DNA of 41,855 nt from Candidatus Thiosymbion sp. (GTDB lineage: Bacteria; Pseudomonadota; Gammaproteobacteria; Chromatiales; Chromatiaceae). Every line of letters begins with the position of its first letter. Positions within the stretch are counted from its first letter, which is position 1. Below are positions 7,407 through 18,407 of the stretch, piece after piece. Below the pieces are notes generated by a model. The model was not told the origin of the DNA. It made no database searches and was given only the letters and a program-made list of their open reading frames with translations. The position numbers and the translations under genes were made by a program. The stretch covers positions 1-41,855 of the forward strand of contig JAHDND010000120.1 of assembly GCA_018435665.1 (NCBI GenBank), given 5' to 3'.

Positions 7407-8783
7407 ATGTCTGCCACCCTCACCCTGTTGCGAGGTAATCAAGGGGTCCGCAAACCAACCGTCCGGCCAAAGAGTTACCGGGCCTACACCCAGCGGGATT
7501 TCGACCAGATAGCCCCGCTCAGCCGCTTGCCCGCCGAGCGGCGCTTCGCCATGCAGGTCGTCGCGAATGTTCTGCCCTTTCGCGTCAACGACTATGTCAT
7601 TGACGAGCTGATCGATTGGGATCGGGTCCCCGAGGATCCCCTCTTCCAGCTCACCTTTCCTCAGCCGGGCATGCTGGCCCCCGCCCACTTCGCCCGTCTC
7701 GCCAAACTGATGCGTCTGGACCCCGCGGGGGAGGATCTCGCCACGGCGGCGCGGCAGATCCGGGAACGCCTGAATCCCCATCCCGCGGGCCAGATCGAGC
7801 ACAACACCCCCTGCCTGGCCGACGGCCAGCCCCTCTTTGGGCTCCAGCACAAGTATCGGGAGACGCTGCTATTCTTTCCCAGTCAGGGGCAGACCTGCCA
7901 TGCCTATTGCAGCTTCTGCTTTCGCTGGGCCCAGTTCATTGGCGACAAGGCCCTGCGTATCGCCTCCCATGAGGCGGAGCGGCTCCATGCCTATCTGCGC
8001 CAGCACCACCAGATCAGCGACCTGCTGCTCACCGGTGGCGACCCCATGGTCATGAAGGCCAGCCATCTGGCCGGCTATCTGGAGCCGCTGCTACGGCCTG
8101 AGTTCGCCCATGTGCAGACCATCCGCATCGGCACCAAGGCCATCAGCTTCTGGCCCTACCGCTTTCTTACCGATCCGGACAGCGATGCCCTGCTGGCCCT
8201 GTTCGAGCGGCTGACGACGGCCGGAAAACATCTGGCGATCATGGCCCACTTCAACCATTGGCGTGAGCTGGAGACGCTGGCGGCCCGTCAGGCAGTGGCC
8301 CGTCTCCGCGCCACTGGGGCCGAGATCCGGAGTCAGGGCCCCCTGTTGGCGCGGATCAATGATGACCCGGACATCTGGGCGCGTCTCTGGCGTACCCAAA
8401 TCCGCCTGGGGATCATTCCCTACTACATGTTCATCGAACGTGACACCGGCGCTCACCGCTATTTCAAGGTACCCCTGGCCCGGGCCCATGCCCTCTATCG
8501 CCAGGCCATCCGCCAGGTCTCCGGCCTCGGCCGCACGGCCCGCGGGCCGAGCATGAGCGCCAACCCCGGCAAGATCGAGGTCCAGGGAATCGCTCGGGTC
8601 AACGGTGAAAAGGTGATGGTGCTGCGCTTTCTCCAGGGCCGGAATCCGGATTGGGTGAATCGTCCCTTTTTCGCCCGCTACGATGAGGACGCCACCTGGC
8701 TGGACCAGCTCGAGCCCGCTTTCGGTGAGAAGCGCTTTTTCTTTCAGGACGAACTCGACGCCCGCTGGCCTGGGGCGGCCTGA
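7407..8783 (+). CDS. KamA-family radical SAM protein (lysine 2,3-aminomutase-like)
   Basis: A 458-residue radical SAM enzyme. CHAYCSFC supplies the 4Fe-4S cluster cysteines at about 164, 168 and 171 in the CxxxCxxC pattern. TGGDP follows, then GTKAISFWPYRF. The C-terminal SANPGKIEVQG aligns with the segment of lysine 2,3-aminomutase that holds the PLP lysine (PGGGGK). The Asp just before that segment in the clostridial enzyme, which helps bind the substrate amino group, seems to be missing, so lysine may not be the substrate. A strong GAGGAG sits 6-10 bases before the ATG. The gene lies just upstream of the osmolyte genes; beta-lysine derivatives are known osmolytes, but no acetyltransferase is next to it. 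Substrate uncertain. Confidence 0.85.
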   Translation: MSATLTLLRGNQGVRKPTVRPKSYRAYTQRDFDQIAPLSRLPAERRFAMQVVANVLPFRVNDYVIDELIDWDRVPEDPLFQLTFPQPGMLAPAHFARLAKLMRLDPAGEDLATAARQIRERLNPHPAGQIEHNTPCLADGQPLFGLQHKYRETLLFFPSQGQTCHAYCSFCFRWAQFIGDKALRIASHEAERLHAYLRQHHQISDLLLTGGDPMVMKASHLAGYLEPLLRPEFAHVQTIRIGTKAISFWPYRFLTDPDSDALLALFERLTTAGKHLAIMAHFNHWRELETLAARQAVARLRATGAEIRSQGPLLARINDDPDIWARLWRTQIRLGIIPYYMFIERDTGAHRYFKVPLARAHALYRQAIRQVSGLGRTARGPSMSANPGKIEVQGIARVNGEKVMVLRFLQGRNPDWVNRPFFARYDEDATWLDQLEPAFGEKRFFFQDELDARWPGAA

Positions 8784-8852
8784 GGCCGCGTCCCCCACGG
8801 GAAGCGAGGGCCGGCGCGCGCACCGCGTGGCTTGCCGGCCCTGTTCCGCTTC
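8775..8852. other. two GC-rich hairpins at the end of the KamA-type gene
   Basis: GCGGCC/GGCCGC (8775-8789) puts the TGA stop codon in its 3-base loop. A second, larger hairpin pairs GAAGCG with CGCTTC outside and GGGCCGGC with GCCGGCCC inside (8801-8852). Neither has a T-tract. They could stabilise mRNA ends or weaken read-through into the sucrose genes. Confidence 0.5.
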
Positions 8853-8891
8853 CCCCGCACATCATTGGAGAATCAACGCGCCTGAACCCTC

Positions 8892-11072
8892 ATGCACATA
8901 CTCTTGCTCAGCATCCATGGCCTCATCCGCGGCCATGACCTGGAACTGGGTCGGGACCCGGATACCGGTGGCCAGACCAAATATGTCCTCGACCTGACCC
9001 TGGCTCTGGCGGCGCGCCCGGAGGTGCGTCAGGTGGATCTGGTGACCCGCCAGATCCTCGATCCCGCGGTTTCCCCGGACTATGGGGTCCCCGTCGAGCC
9101 CCTGACCGACAAGGCCCGCATCCTGCGCATCGCCGCCGGCCCCGAGGAATACCTGGCCAAGGAGCGCCTCTGGGACCATCTCGACAGCTTCATGGACAAC
9201 CTGGTGCGGACCCTCAACGCCGAGGGCCGGTTGCCGGATCTCATCCATAGCCACTACGCGGACGCCGGCTACGTCGGGGTACGGCTCTCCAACCTGCTCG
9301 GCAAGCCCCTGGTCCACACCGGCCACTCCCTGGGCCGCGACAAACGCCAGCGCCTGCTGGAGGCGGGCCTGAGCGAGGCCGAGATCGACCAGCGCTACCA
9401 CATGGACCGGCGGGTGGACGCCGAGGAAGAGGTGCTGGCCGTGGCGGACATGGTCATCGCCAGCACCCACAACGAGATCGAGGAACAATACGGCCTCTAC
9501 GACTATTACCAGCCCGAGCGGATGCGGGTCATCCCCCCGGGCACGGACCTGGGGCGTTTCCACCCCCCCGCCCCGCGCAGCCGCCGGGAACCCGGGTCCT
9601 TCCCCCTGGCCGAGGATGTCCGCCGCTTTCTGCGCGAGCCGGACAAGCCCCTGATCCTGGCCCTGTCCCGGGCCGATCCACGCAAGAACATCCAGACCCT
9701 GCTGGAGGCCTACGGCGAGTCCGGGGAACTGCGCCAGGCCGCCAACCTGCTCATCGTCGCCGGCAACCGGGACGACATCCGCGACCTGGACGAGGGCCCC
9801 CAGTCGGTCCTCACCGACCTGCTGATCCTGATCGACGCCTATGATCTCCACGGCCAGGTGGCCCTGCCCAAGCATCACCGCGCCGACGAGGTCCCCGCCA
9901 TCTATCGCCTCGCGGCGCGTCGCCGCGGCGTCTTCGTCAACCCGGCCCTGACCGAGCCCTTCGGCCTGACCCTGCTCGAGGCCGCGGCCAGCGGCCTGCC
10001 CCTGGTGGCGACGGAGAACGGGGGCCCGGTGGACATCATCGGCAACTGTGGCAACGGCATCCTGGTCAACCCCCTGGACCGGGAGGCCATGGCCGCCGCC
10101 ATCCTCGCCCTGCTCCAGGACCCCAGGCGCTACCGCCGCCTGCGCGACCAGGGCCTGGCCGGGGTGCGGGAACATTACTCCTGGGAGGCCCACGCCGAGG
10201 CCTATCTGGCCGCCGTGCGACCCCTGCCCAAGCGCCACGTGTCCCTGCCCCTTGCCCCCAAGCGCGGCCAGCGCTATCGCGACCGCGCCCTCTTCACCGA
10301 CCTGGATCAGAGCCTGCTCGGCCACGAGGAGGGCCTGCGCCAATTCATCACCGTCCTCCAGGGCCACCGCAAGTGCGCCACCTTCGGCATCGCCACCGGG
10401 CGGCGCCTGGATTCGGCCCTGCGGGTCCTCAAGCAGCACGGCATTCCGCGACCGGACGTCCTCATCACCAGCCTGGGCACCGAGATCCATTACGCCCCCC
10501 AGCTGGAGCCCGATCCCTTCTGGCGTGAACACATCGACCATCTCTGGCAGCCGGGGGCGGTGCGCCGGGTCCTGTCCCGGCTCCCCGGCCTCAGCCCCCA
10601 GGCCAAGGGCGAGCAGACACCCTTCAAGATCTCCTATCATTACGCCCCCGACCAGGCCCCGGGGATTGAGGAACTCGCCGCCCTGCTGCGCGGCCAGGAA
10701 CTGACGGTCAATCTGATCCAGTCCTTCGGACACTTTCTCGATGTCATTCCGGTGCGCGCCAGCAAGGGTCAGGCCCTGCGCTACGTGGCCCAGCGCTGGG
10801 GCATCCCCCTGGAGAAGATCCTGGTGGCCGGCGGCTCCGGCGCCGACGAGGACATGCTGCGCGGCAATACCCTGGGGGTGGTGGTGGCCAACCGGCACGG
10901 TGAGGAGCTGTCGCAACTGGCGGATCTGGAGGGCATCTATTTCGCCGACCAACCCCAGGCCCTGGGTCTGCTCCAGGCCATCGACCATTACGACTTCTTT
11001 CAGCGCTGCAGCCTGCCCCCGGCCCCCGCCGAGAACCCCGCGGCGTTCCCGGCGGGGCAGCCGGTCCCATGA
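8892..11072 (+). CDS. sps: sucrose-phosphate synthase with C-terminal HAD-like domain
   Basis: A 726-residue cytoplasmic GT4 glycosyltransferase that joins UDP- or ADP-glucose to fructose 6-phosphate, giving sucrose 6-phosphate. The N-terminal domain starts MHILLLSIHGLIRG and has GRDPDTGGQ for sugar-nucleotide binding. HSHYADAG and THNEIEEQ follow, and TEPFGLTLLEA (about 354-364) is the E-x7-E motif. From about residue 465 a HAD domain resembling sucrose-phosphatase begins with DLDQS near 470. Its later motif reads GGSGADED where active phosphatases have GDSGND, so this domain is probably not a working phosphatase. An in-frame TGA just upstream makes 8892 the first usable ATG; the nearest GGAGA is about 18 bases away. 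Overlaps the next gene by 4 bp. Confidence 0.93.
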   Translation: MHILLLSIHGLIRGHDLELGRDPDTGGQTKYVLDLTLALAARPEVRQVDLVTRQILDPAVSPDYGVPVEPLTDKARILRIAAGPEEYLAKERLWDHLDSFMDNLVRTLNAEGRLPDLIHSHYADAGYVGVRLSNLLGKPLVHTGHSLGRDKRQRLLEAGLSEAEIDQRYHMDRRVDAEEEVLAVADMVIASTHNEIEEQYGLYDYYQPERMRVIPPGTDLGRFHPPAPRSRREPGSFPLAEDVRRFLREPDKPLILALSRADPRKNIQTLLEAYGESGELRQAANLLIVAGNRDDIRDLDEGPQSVLTDLLILIDAYDLHGQVALPKHHRADEVPAIYRLAARRRGVFVNPALTEPFGLTLLEAAASGLPLVATENGGPVDIIGNCGNGILVNPLDREAMAAAILALLQDPRRYRRLRDQGLAGVREHYSWEAHAEAYLAAVRPLPKRHVSLPLAPKRGQRYRDRALFTDLDQSLLGHEEGLRQFITVLQGHRKCATFGIATGRRLDSALRVLKQHGIPRPDVLITSLGTEIHYAPQLEPDPFWREHIDHLWQPGAVRRVLSRLPGLSPQAKGEQTPFKISYHYAPDQAPGIEELAALLRGQELTVNLIQSFGHFLDVIPVRASKGQALRYVAQRWGIPLEKILVAGGSGADEDMLRGNTLGVVVANRHGEELSQLADLEGIYFADQPQALGLLQAIDHYDFFQRCSLPPAPAENPAAFPAGQPVP

Positions 11073-11938
11073 ACCCCATCCCCGCCGCCCCCAGCGGGAC
11101 CCGGGCACCGTCCGCCCCCCTGCTCATCTGTACCGACCTGGACCGGACCCTGATCCCCAACGGCGCCCAACCCGAGTCCCCCGGGGCGCGGCAGCGCTTC
11201 GCCGCCCTAGTGAGCCAGCCAGGACTCCAACTGGCCTATGTCACCGGCCGCCATCTGGAACTGGTCCAGGAGGCCATGGTGGCCTATGACCTGCCCCCGC
11301 CCGACTTCATCATCACCGATGTCGGCACCCGCATCCTCCGCAAGGGGGAGGCGGGCTGGCAGGCGCTGGAGGCCTGGACCGCGCGCTTGGCCCCCGACTG
11401 GGGCGCGTCGGGGCCGGCCGACATCGCCACCCTCCTCGCGGACCTGCCCGGCCCTTATCCGCAAGAGGCGGAGAAGCAGGGACCCTTCAAGCTCAGCTAC
11501 TACCTGCCGCCGGCCCTCACTCCCGGCCCCCTCCTCTCCAGCATCCAGACACGTCTCCAGGCCCGGGGGCTGCGCGTCAATCTGGTCCACAGCCTCGATG
11601 AGCCGCGCCAGCTCGGCCTGCTGGACATTCTGCCCGCCAGGGCGTCCAAGCGGCATGCCATCGAGTTTCTGCTCGCCGGGCTGGGGCTCGCCAGCGAAAA
11701 TTGCCTCTTCGCCGGCGACAGTGGCAATGACCTCGAAGTCCTGGTCAGCCCGATCCCGGCGGTACTGGTGGCCAACGCCGCCCCCGAGGTCCGCGCCCGG
11801 GCCCTGGCCCTGAGCGCCAGCGCCGGCCTGGGGGACCGGCTCTACTGCGCCCGGGGGGGCTTCGGTGGCTGGAACGGCTGCTACGCCGCCGGCATCCTGG
11901 AGGGCATCGCCCATTACCACCCGGAGCTGGTGGCTTGA
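11069..11938 (+). CDS. spp: sucrose-phosphate phosphatase (HAD-IIB)
   Basis: A 289-residue Mg2+-dependent phosphatase that converts sucrose 6-phosphate to sucrose. The nucleophile motif is CTDLDRTL (Asp23, Asp25). A Cof-type cap domain follows, then RASKRHAI with the conserved Lys. The metal-binding motif FAGDSGNDLEVL near residues 214-225 is intact, unlike the HAD tail of the upstream synthase. Start and stop overlap as ATGA, which implies translational coupling. The sps-spp-fructokinase-amylosucrase order is that described for halotolerant methanotrophs such as Methylomicrobium alcaliphilum. Confidence 0.92.
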   Translation: MNPIPAAPSGTRAPSAPLLICTDLDRTLIPNGAQPESPGARQRFAALVSQPGLQLAYVTGRHLELVQEAMVAYDLPPPDFIITDVGTRILRKGEAGWQALEAWTARLAPDWGASGPADIATLLADLPGPYPQEAEKQGPFKLSYYLPPALTPGPLLSSIQTRLQARGLRVNLVHSLDEPRQLGLLDILPARASKRHAIEFLLAGLGLASENCLFAGDSGNDLEVLVSPIPAVLVANAAPEVRARALALSASAGLGDRLYCARGGFGGWNGCYAAGILEGIAHYHPELVA

Positions 11939-12092
11939 AAGGGGGCCGAGTCCCGGACGGGCGAACCGACCTCATGGCGCTAGGCACGCACTGGGCCCGC
12001 GCCCGGCACGCGCCGGGGCGGTACCCCGCGGGGGCCACGCGGGCCCATTCGCCGCCGGTCCCCCCCAGAGGCCGCGGCACCAAACCGGAGGA

Positions 12093-13421
12093 ATGACCTT
12101 GCGACACCCACCCTGCTTCTTTGGCGAGATCCTGTTCGATGTCTTCCCCGATGGCCGCGAGGTCCTCGGCGGGGCGCCCTTCAACGTTGCCTGGCACCTC
12201 CAGGGCTTCGGGCTCGCCCCCCTGCTCATCAGCCGCGTCGGCGCCGATGCCGCCGGGGAACGCATCCGCACGGCCATGGCGGCCTGGGGCATGCGCCTCG
12301 ACGGCCTCCAGACCGACCCGGAACACCCCACCGGACGGGTGACCGTGAGCCTGCGGGATGGCGAGCCCAGCTTCGATATCGTCACCGACAGCGCCTGGGA
12401 CTTCATCTCTGCCGACGAGTTGCCGGACCTGATCCCGGCCCTCGTCTATCACGGCAGTCTGGCCCTGCGGCACCCGGTCTCCGCCGCCGCCCTGGAGGCC
12501 TTGCTGGCGCGCTGTGGCGTCAGCCTCGCCGGTCAGCCCCCGGGACCCGCCGCTGGCCACCCCAGGGAATCTGTCGCCGACCACCTCCCGGGGCCCACCG
12601 CTGGCCAGCCCCGAGGGCCTGCCGTTGGCCGCTCTCCGGGACCCGCCTCCACCCGATCGCCGGCGGAACCGTCCGGGCAACCGGGGACCGGCACCGGGAC
12701 TCGCCCCCTGCGCTTCGTCGATGTCAACCTGCGCGCCCCCTGGTGGCAGGCGGGAGTGGTGCGGCGCCTGCTGGCCGGAGCGGACTGGGCCAAACTGAAC
12801 CAGGATGAACTGGCGTGGCTCACGGCCGTCCCAACCCCAACCCCAACCCCAACCTCAACCTCAACCTCAACCTCAACTCTAACCTCAACTTCGGCACTAG
12901 ACCCAGCCCGGCGTCCGGCATCAGGCCCCGAAAGCCCTGAGGAACAGGGGGACGATACCCGCCCTGGGGAACACAGGGACAATACCCGCCCCGGGGAACA
13001 GGGGGACGCTATCCGCGCCGCGGAAGCGGGATCGGCGCCCGCGGCCCTGGGCCTGGCCCCCCGTGGGGCCACGGAAGGGGACATCGCCAGCGCCGCGGGG
13101 GCCTTTCGCGCGCGCCATGGTCTCAGGGGACTGGTGCTGACCCGCGGTGCCGCCGGTGCCCTGGGACTGGTGGCCGACGGTGAAATCGCCCGGGTCAGCC
13201 CCCAGCCCACGCCCCTGGTCGACGCCGTGGGCGCCGGCGACGCCTTCGCCGCCGTCACCCTCCTCGGCCTCCTCCACCACTGGCCCCTGGCCCTGACCCT
13301 GGACCGGGCCCAGACCTTCGCCTCGCGCATCGTCCAGCTCCGCGGGGCCACGGCCCCGGATCCCACCCTCTACCAGGACCTGCGCCTGGCCTGGGGGCTT
13401 GGAGATGACCGCCAAGGCTGA
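12093..13421 (+). CDS. fruK: PfkB-family fructokinase with low-complexity inserts
   Basis: A ribokinase-fold sugar kinase expected to phosphorylate the fructose released by amylosucrase. It begins with FGEILFDVFPDG and GGAPFNVAWHL for sugar binding, has the middle strand VDVNLRAPWW, and ends with the PfkB signature DAVGAGDAFAA, whose second Asp (about residue 382) is the catalytic base. The family is about 300 residues; this one is 442 because of two inserts rich in Pro, Gly, Thr and Ser (about 147-206 and 246-317), each encoded by tandem DNA repeats. GGAGG ends 1 base before the ATG at 12093 but 7 bases before an in-frame TTG at 12099, so the TTG may be the real start. The open frame extends further upstream without support. 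Confidence 0.88.
   Translation: MTLRHPPCFFGEILFDVFPDGREVLGGAPFNVAWHLQGFGLAPLLISRVGADAAGERIRTAMAAWGMRLDGLQTDPEHPTGRVTVSLRDGEPSFDIVTDSAWDFISADELPDLIPALVYHGSLALRHPVSAAALEALLARCGVSLAGQPPGPAAGHPRESVADHLPGPTAGQPRGPAVGRSPGPASTRSPAEPSGQPGTGTGTRPLRFVDVNLRAPWWQAGVVRRLLAGADWAKLNQDELAWLTAVPTPTPTPTSTSTSTSTLTSTSALDPARRPASGPESPEEQGDDTRPGEHRDNTRPGEQGDAIRAAEAGSAPAALGLAPRGATEGDIASAAGAFRARHGLRGLVLTRGAAGALGLVADGEIARVSPQPTPLVDAVGAGDAFAAVTLLGLLHHWPLALTLDRAQTFASRIVQLRGATAPDPTLYQDLRLAWGLGDDRQG
12531..12674. repeat. 24-bp degenerate tandem array in the fructokinase gene
   Basis: Six diverged copies of a 24-bp unit encode an octapeptide close to GQPxGPxA (GQPPGPAA, GHPRESVA, DHLPGPTA, GQPRGPAV, GRSPGPAS, TRSPAEPS). 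The array sits between the conserved middle strands of the PfkB fold. Confidence 0.85.
12831..12890. repeat. 6-bp microsatellite in the fructokinase gene
   Basis: Ten hexamers change from CCAACC to TCAACC along the array and encode Thr-Pro then Thr-Ser dipeptides. The unit length keeps the frame. Confidence 0.9.
12942..13022. repeat. 27-bp tandem array in the fructokinase gene
   Basis: Three copies of a 27-bp unit encode EQGDDTRPG, EHRDNTRPG and EQGDAIRAA. It is the third distinct array in the same gene, just before the C-terminal ATP-binding half. Confidence 0.85.
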
Positions 13422-13555
13422 TGGTTTCCCTCACTGACGCCCCAGGGACGGCTGCTTTATCCCATTGCCGATGATTTTTCCGCTTTCCTGGCGCGGCCAG
13501 CCATCGCCTGGCGACGCCCTGAAGGCGATCGGCCTTACCGCAAGGGGATTACGCC

Positions 13556-15529
13556 ATGTACGAACAAGTCTCCCACGCCCAGCTCAACGCCATCCTCGAC
13601 CGGCTGTCACCGGAGGTCAGCCGGGCGGATATCCGGCACTTCTATACCCGCCTGGGGGCCAATTTCTACGGCATCCACACCCTCTTCAACCACCTCTACG
13701 GTCAGCGTCCGGACGCGGCGGAACGCCTGGGTGACCTAGTGGAACGGCTGGCGCGGGCCTACATGGACCGCCCCGAGGAACTCCGTTACCGGGACATGGC
13801 CCGGGAGAGGGATCACAACTGGTTCCTCAGTCAGGACCTGGCGGGCATGGCCCTCTACTGTGATGGCTTCGCCGGCGATCTCGCGGGCCTGGAGGCCTGC
13901 CTGCCCTACCTGAGCGAGTTGGGCATCAACCTCATCCATGTCATGCCAATCCTCGCCTGTCCACCCGGTGCCAGCGATGGTGGCTATGCCGTCAGCGATT
14001 TCCGCGACATCGATCCCCGCGCCGGCACCCTGGCGGGCCTGCGTCAGTTGGCGGCCAGCCTGCGCAAGCGTGACATGCTGCTGACCCTGGACGTGGTGGT
14101 CAACCACACCTCCGATCAGCACGAATGGGCCCAGCGCGCCCGGGCGGGTGACCAGGACTACCAGGCCTTCTACTACCTCTTCGACGACCGCGAGATGCCG
14201 GACCTCTACGAGGAGACCATGCCGGAGATTTTCCCGGAGACGGCGCCGGGCAATTTCACCTGGGACCCCACCCTGGGCAAGTGGGCCATGACCGTCTTCA
14301 ACGACTACCAGTGGGACCTGAACTACGGCAACCCCCGGGTCCTGGTCGAGATGATCGACATCATCCTCTTCTGGGCCAACCAGGGGGCGGATGTCGTCCG
14401 CCTCGATGCCGTGGCCTTTTTGTGGAAGAAGATCGGCACCCAGTGCCAGAACGAGCGTGAGGCCCATCTCATCCTGCAACTGATGAAGGATTGCTGCCAG
14501 GTGGTCGCCCCCGGCGTCCTGTTCATCGCCGAGGCCATCGTCGCCCCCCTGGAGATCATCAAATACTTTGGCGAGGACGCGATCATGGCCAAGGAGTGCG
14601 AGATCGCCTACAACGCCACCTTCATGGCCCTGCTCTGGGACGCCACCGCCACCAAGAATGCCAAGCTGCTCCGGCGCGGCATCCAGAATCTGCCCGCCAA
14701 GCTCGACCGCGCCACCTGGCTCAACTACATCCGCTGTCACGACGACATCGGCCTGGGCTTCGACGACAACGACATCCGCGCCTCGGGCTACGAGCCCGGC
14801 CCCCACCGGCGCTTTCTGGTGGATTGGCTCACCGGCGGCTTCGCGGGCTCACCGGCCCGCGGTCGGCCCTTCGGCGTCAATCCCCGGACCGGCGACGCCC
14901 GCATCTCCGGGGCCCTGGCCTCCCTGGTGGGCCTGGAATCCGCCCTGGAGGAGCAGGACCCCGCCGCCATCGACCGCGCCATCGAGCAGATCCTCCTCCT
15001 CCATGGCCTGATCCTGTCCTTCGGCGGCATCCCCCTGCTCTATTACGGTGACGAGATCGGGACCTTCAACGATTGCTCCTTCCTCGAAGATGCCGCCAAG
15101 GCGGGCGACAGCCGCTGGATCCACCGGCCACGCATCGACTGGGAGCGGGCCGAGCGGCGCCACGAACGCGGCACTGTCGAGCAGCGCCTCTTCGATGGCC
15201 TGAAACGGATGATCGCCGTGCGCAAGACCATCCCCGCCTTCGCCGACTTCAACAATCGCGAACTGCTGGAGCCCGAGGACCCGCGCCTCTTCGCCTTCCT
15301 GCGCACGCACCCGGCCCTGACCTCGGACGCCGTGCTGGTGGTCGCCAACCTGGGCCTGGAACCCGTCAGCCTGGACCTGCCCAAGCTGTGCAATCGGGGC
15401 TACTTCCAGTACGGACAGGTGCGCGACCTCTATACTGGAATCATCCCCGAGCTGGCGGCGGGCCAGTTGATCATGCCTCCCAGCCGCTTCTACTGGCTGA
15501 CCGACCAGCGACCGGGGGCGTTCCTCTGA
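13556..15529 (+). CDS. ams: amylosucrase (GH13)
   Basis: A 657-residue GH13 transglucosidase that builds an alpha-1,4-glucan from sucrose and releases fructose. After an all-helical N-terminal domain (1-90) the barrel shows GGYAVSDFRD, DVVVNHTSDQHEW, the nucleophile Asp284 in VRLDAVAFLWK, the acid/base Glu326 in IAEAIVAP, and Asp396 in RCHDDIGLG. These match Neisseria amylosucrase residues 286, 328 and 393. The WK and HDDIG contexts separate it from sucrose phosphorylase. AAGGGG sits 8 bases before the ATG. Together with the fructokinase it links the sucrose pool to glycogen-like glucan. The next gene starts 21 bp downstream, so they are probably cotranscribed. Confidence 0.92.
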   Translation: MYEQVSHAQLNAILDRLSPEVSRADIRHFYTRLGANFYGIHTLFNHLYGQRPDAAERLGDLVERLARAYMDRPEELRYRDMARERDHNWFLSQDLAGMALYCDGFAGDLAGLEACLPYLSELGINLIHVMPILACPPGASDGGYAVSDFRDIDPRAGTLAGLRQLAASLRKRDMLLTLDVVVNHTSDQHEWAQRARAGDQDYQAFYYLFDDREMPDLYEETMPEIFPETAPGNFTWDPTLGKWAMTVFNDYQWDLNYGNPRVLVEMIDIILFWANQGADVVRLDAVAFLWKKIGTQCQNEREAHLILQLMKDCCQVVAPGVLFIAEAIVAPLEIIKYFGEDAIMAKECEIAYNATFMALLWDATATKNAKLLRRGIQNLPAKLDRATWLNYIRCHDDIGLGFDDNDIRASGYEPGPHRRFLVDWLTGGFAGSPARGRPFGVNPRTGDARISGALASLVGLESALEEQDPAAIDRAIEQILLLHGLILSFGGIPLLYYGDEIGTFNDCSFLEDAAKAGDSRWIHRPRIDWERAERRHERGTVEQRLFDGLKRMIAVRKTIPAFADFNNRELLEPEDPRLFAFLRTHPALTSDAVLVVANLGLEPVSLDLPKLCNRGYFQYGQVRDLYTGIIPELAAGQLIMPPSRFYWLTDQRPGAFL

Positions 15530-15550
15530 CGCGAAGTACAGGAGACCGAC

Positions 15551-18307
<2,757 letters not shown>

Positions 18308-18407
18308 GGTGACCGACACCAGGGCGCGCCTTTCCCCTTTCCCGATCCTCCCTCCCCGGGCGGTCTCGGCGACGAAAGGCTTCGGGCGCACCACGGAGAA
18401 CCGACCG

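Noticed and set aside
8862..11108. Long open frame of 748 codons on the minus strand
   Set aside because: It is the antisense shadow of the sucrose-phosphate synthase, produced by high GC at third positions. Its Gly/Gln/Ala-rich product has no family features. The same holds for long antisense frames opposite pyrG (31717-33684), GH15 (21391-23349), the P-type ATPase (16475-18514) and amylosucrase (14849-16045).
11865..12092. Upstream extension of the fructokinase frame
   Set aside because: The extra codons overlap the phosphatase gene and resemble no kinase. The family N-terminus and a GGAGG place the start at 12093 or 12099.
13556..15529. Sucrose phosphorylase as identity of the GH13 enzyme
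   Set aside because: Length of 657 residues, the helical N-terminal domain and the DAVAFLWK and HDDIG contexts are those of amylosucrase.
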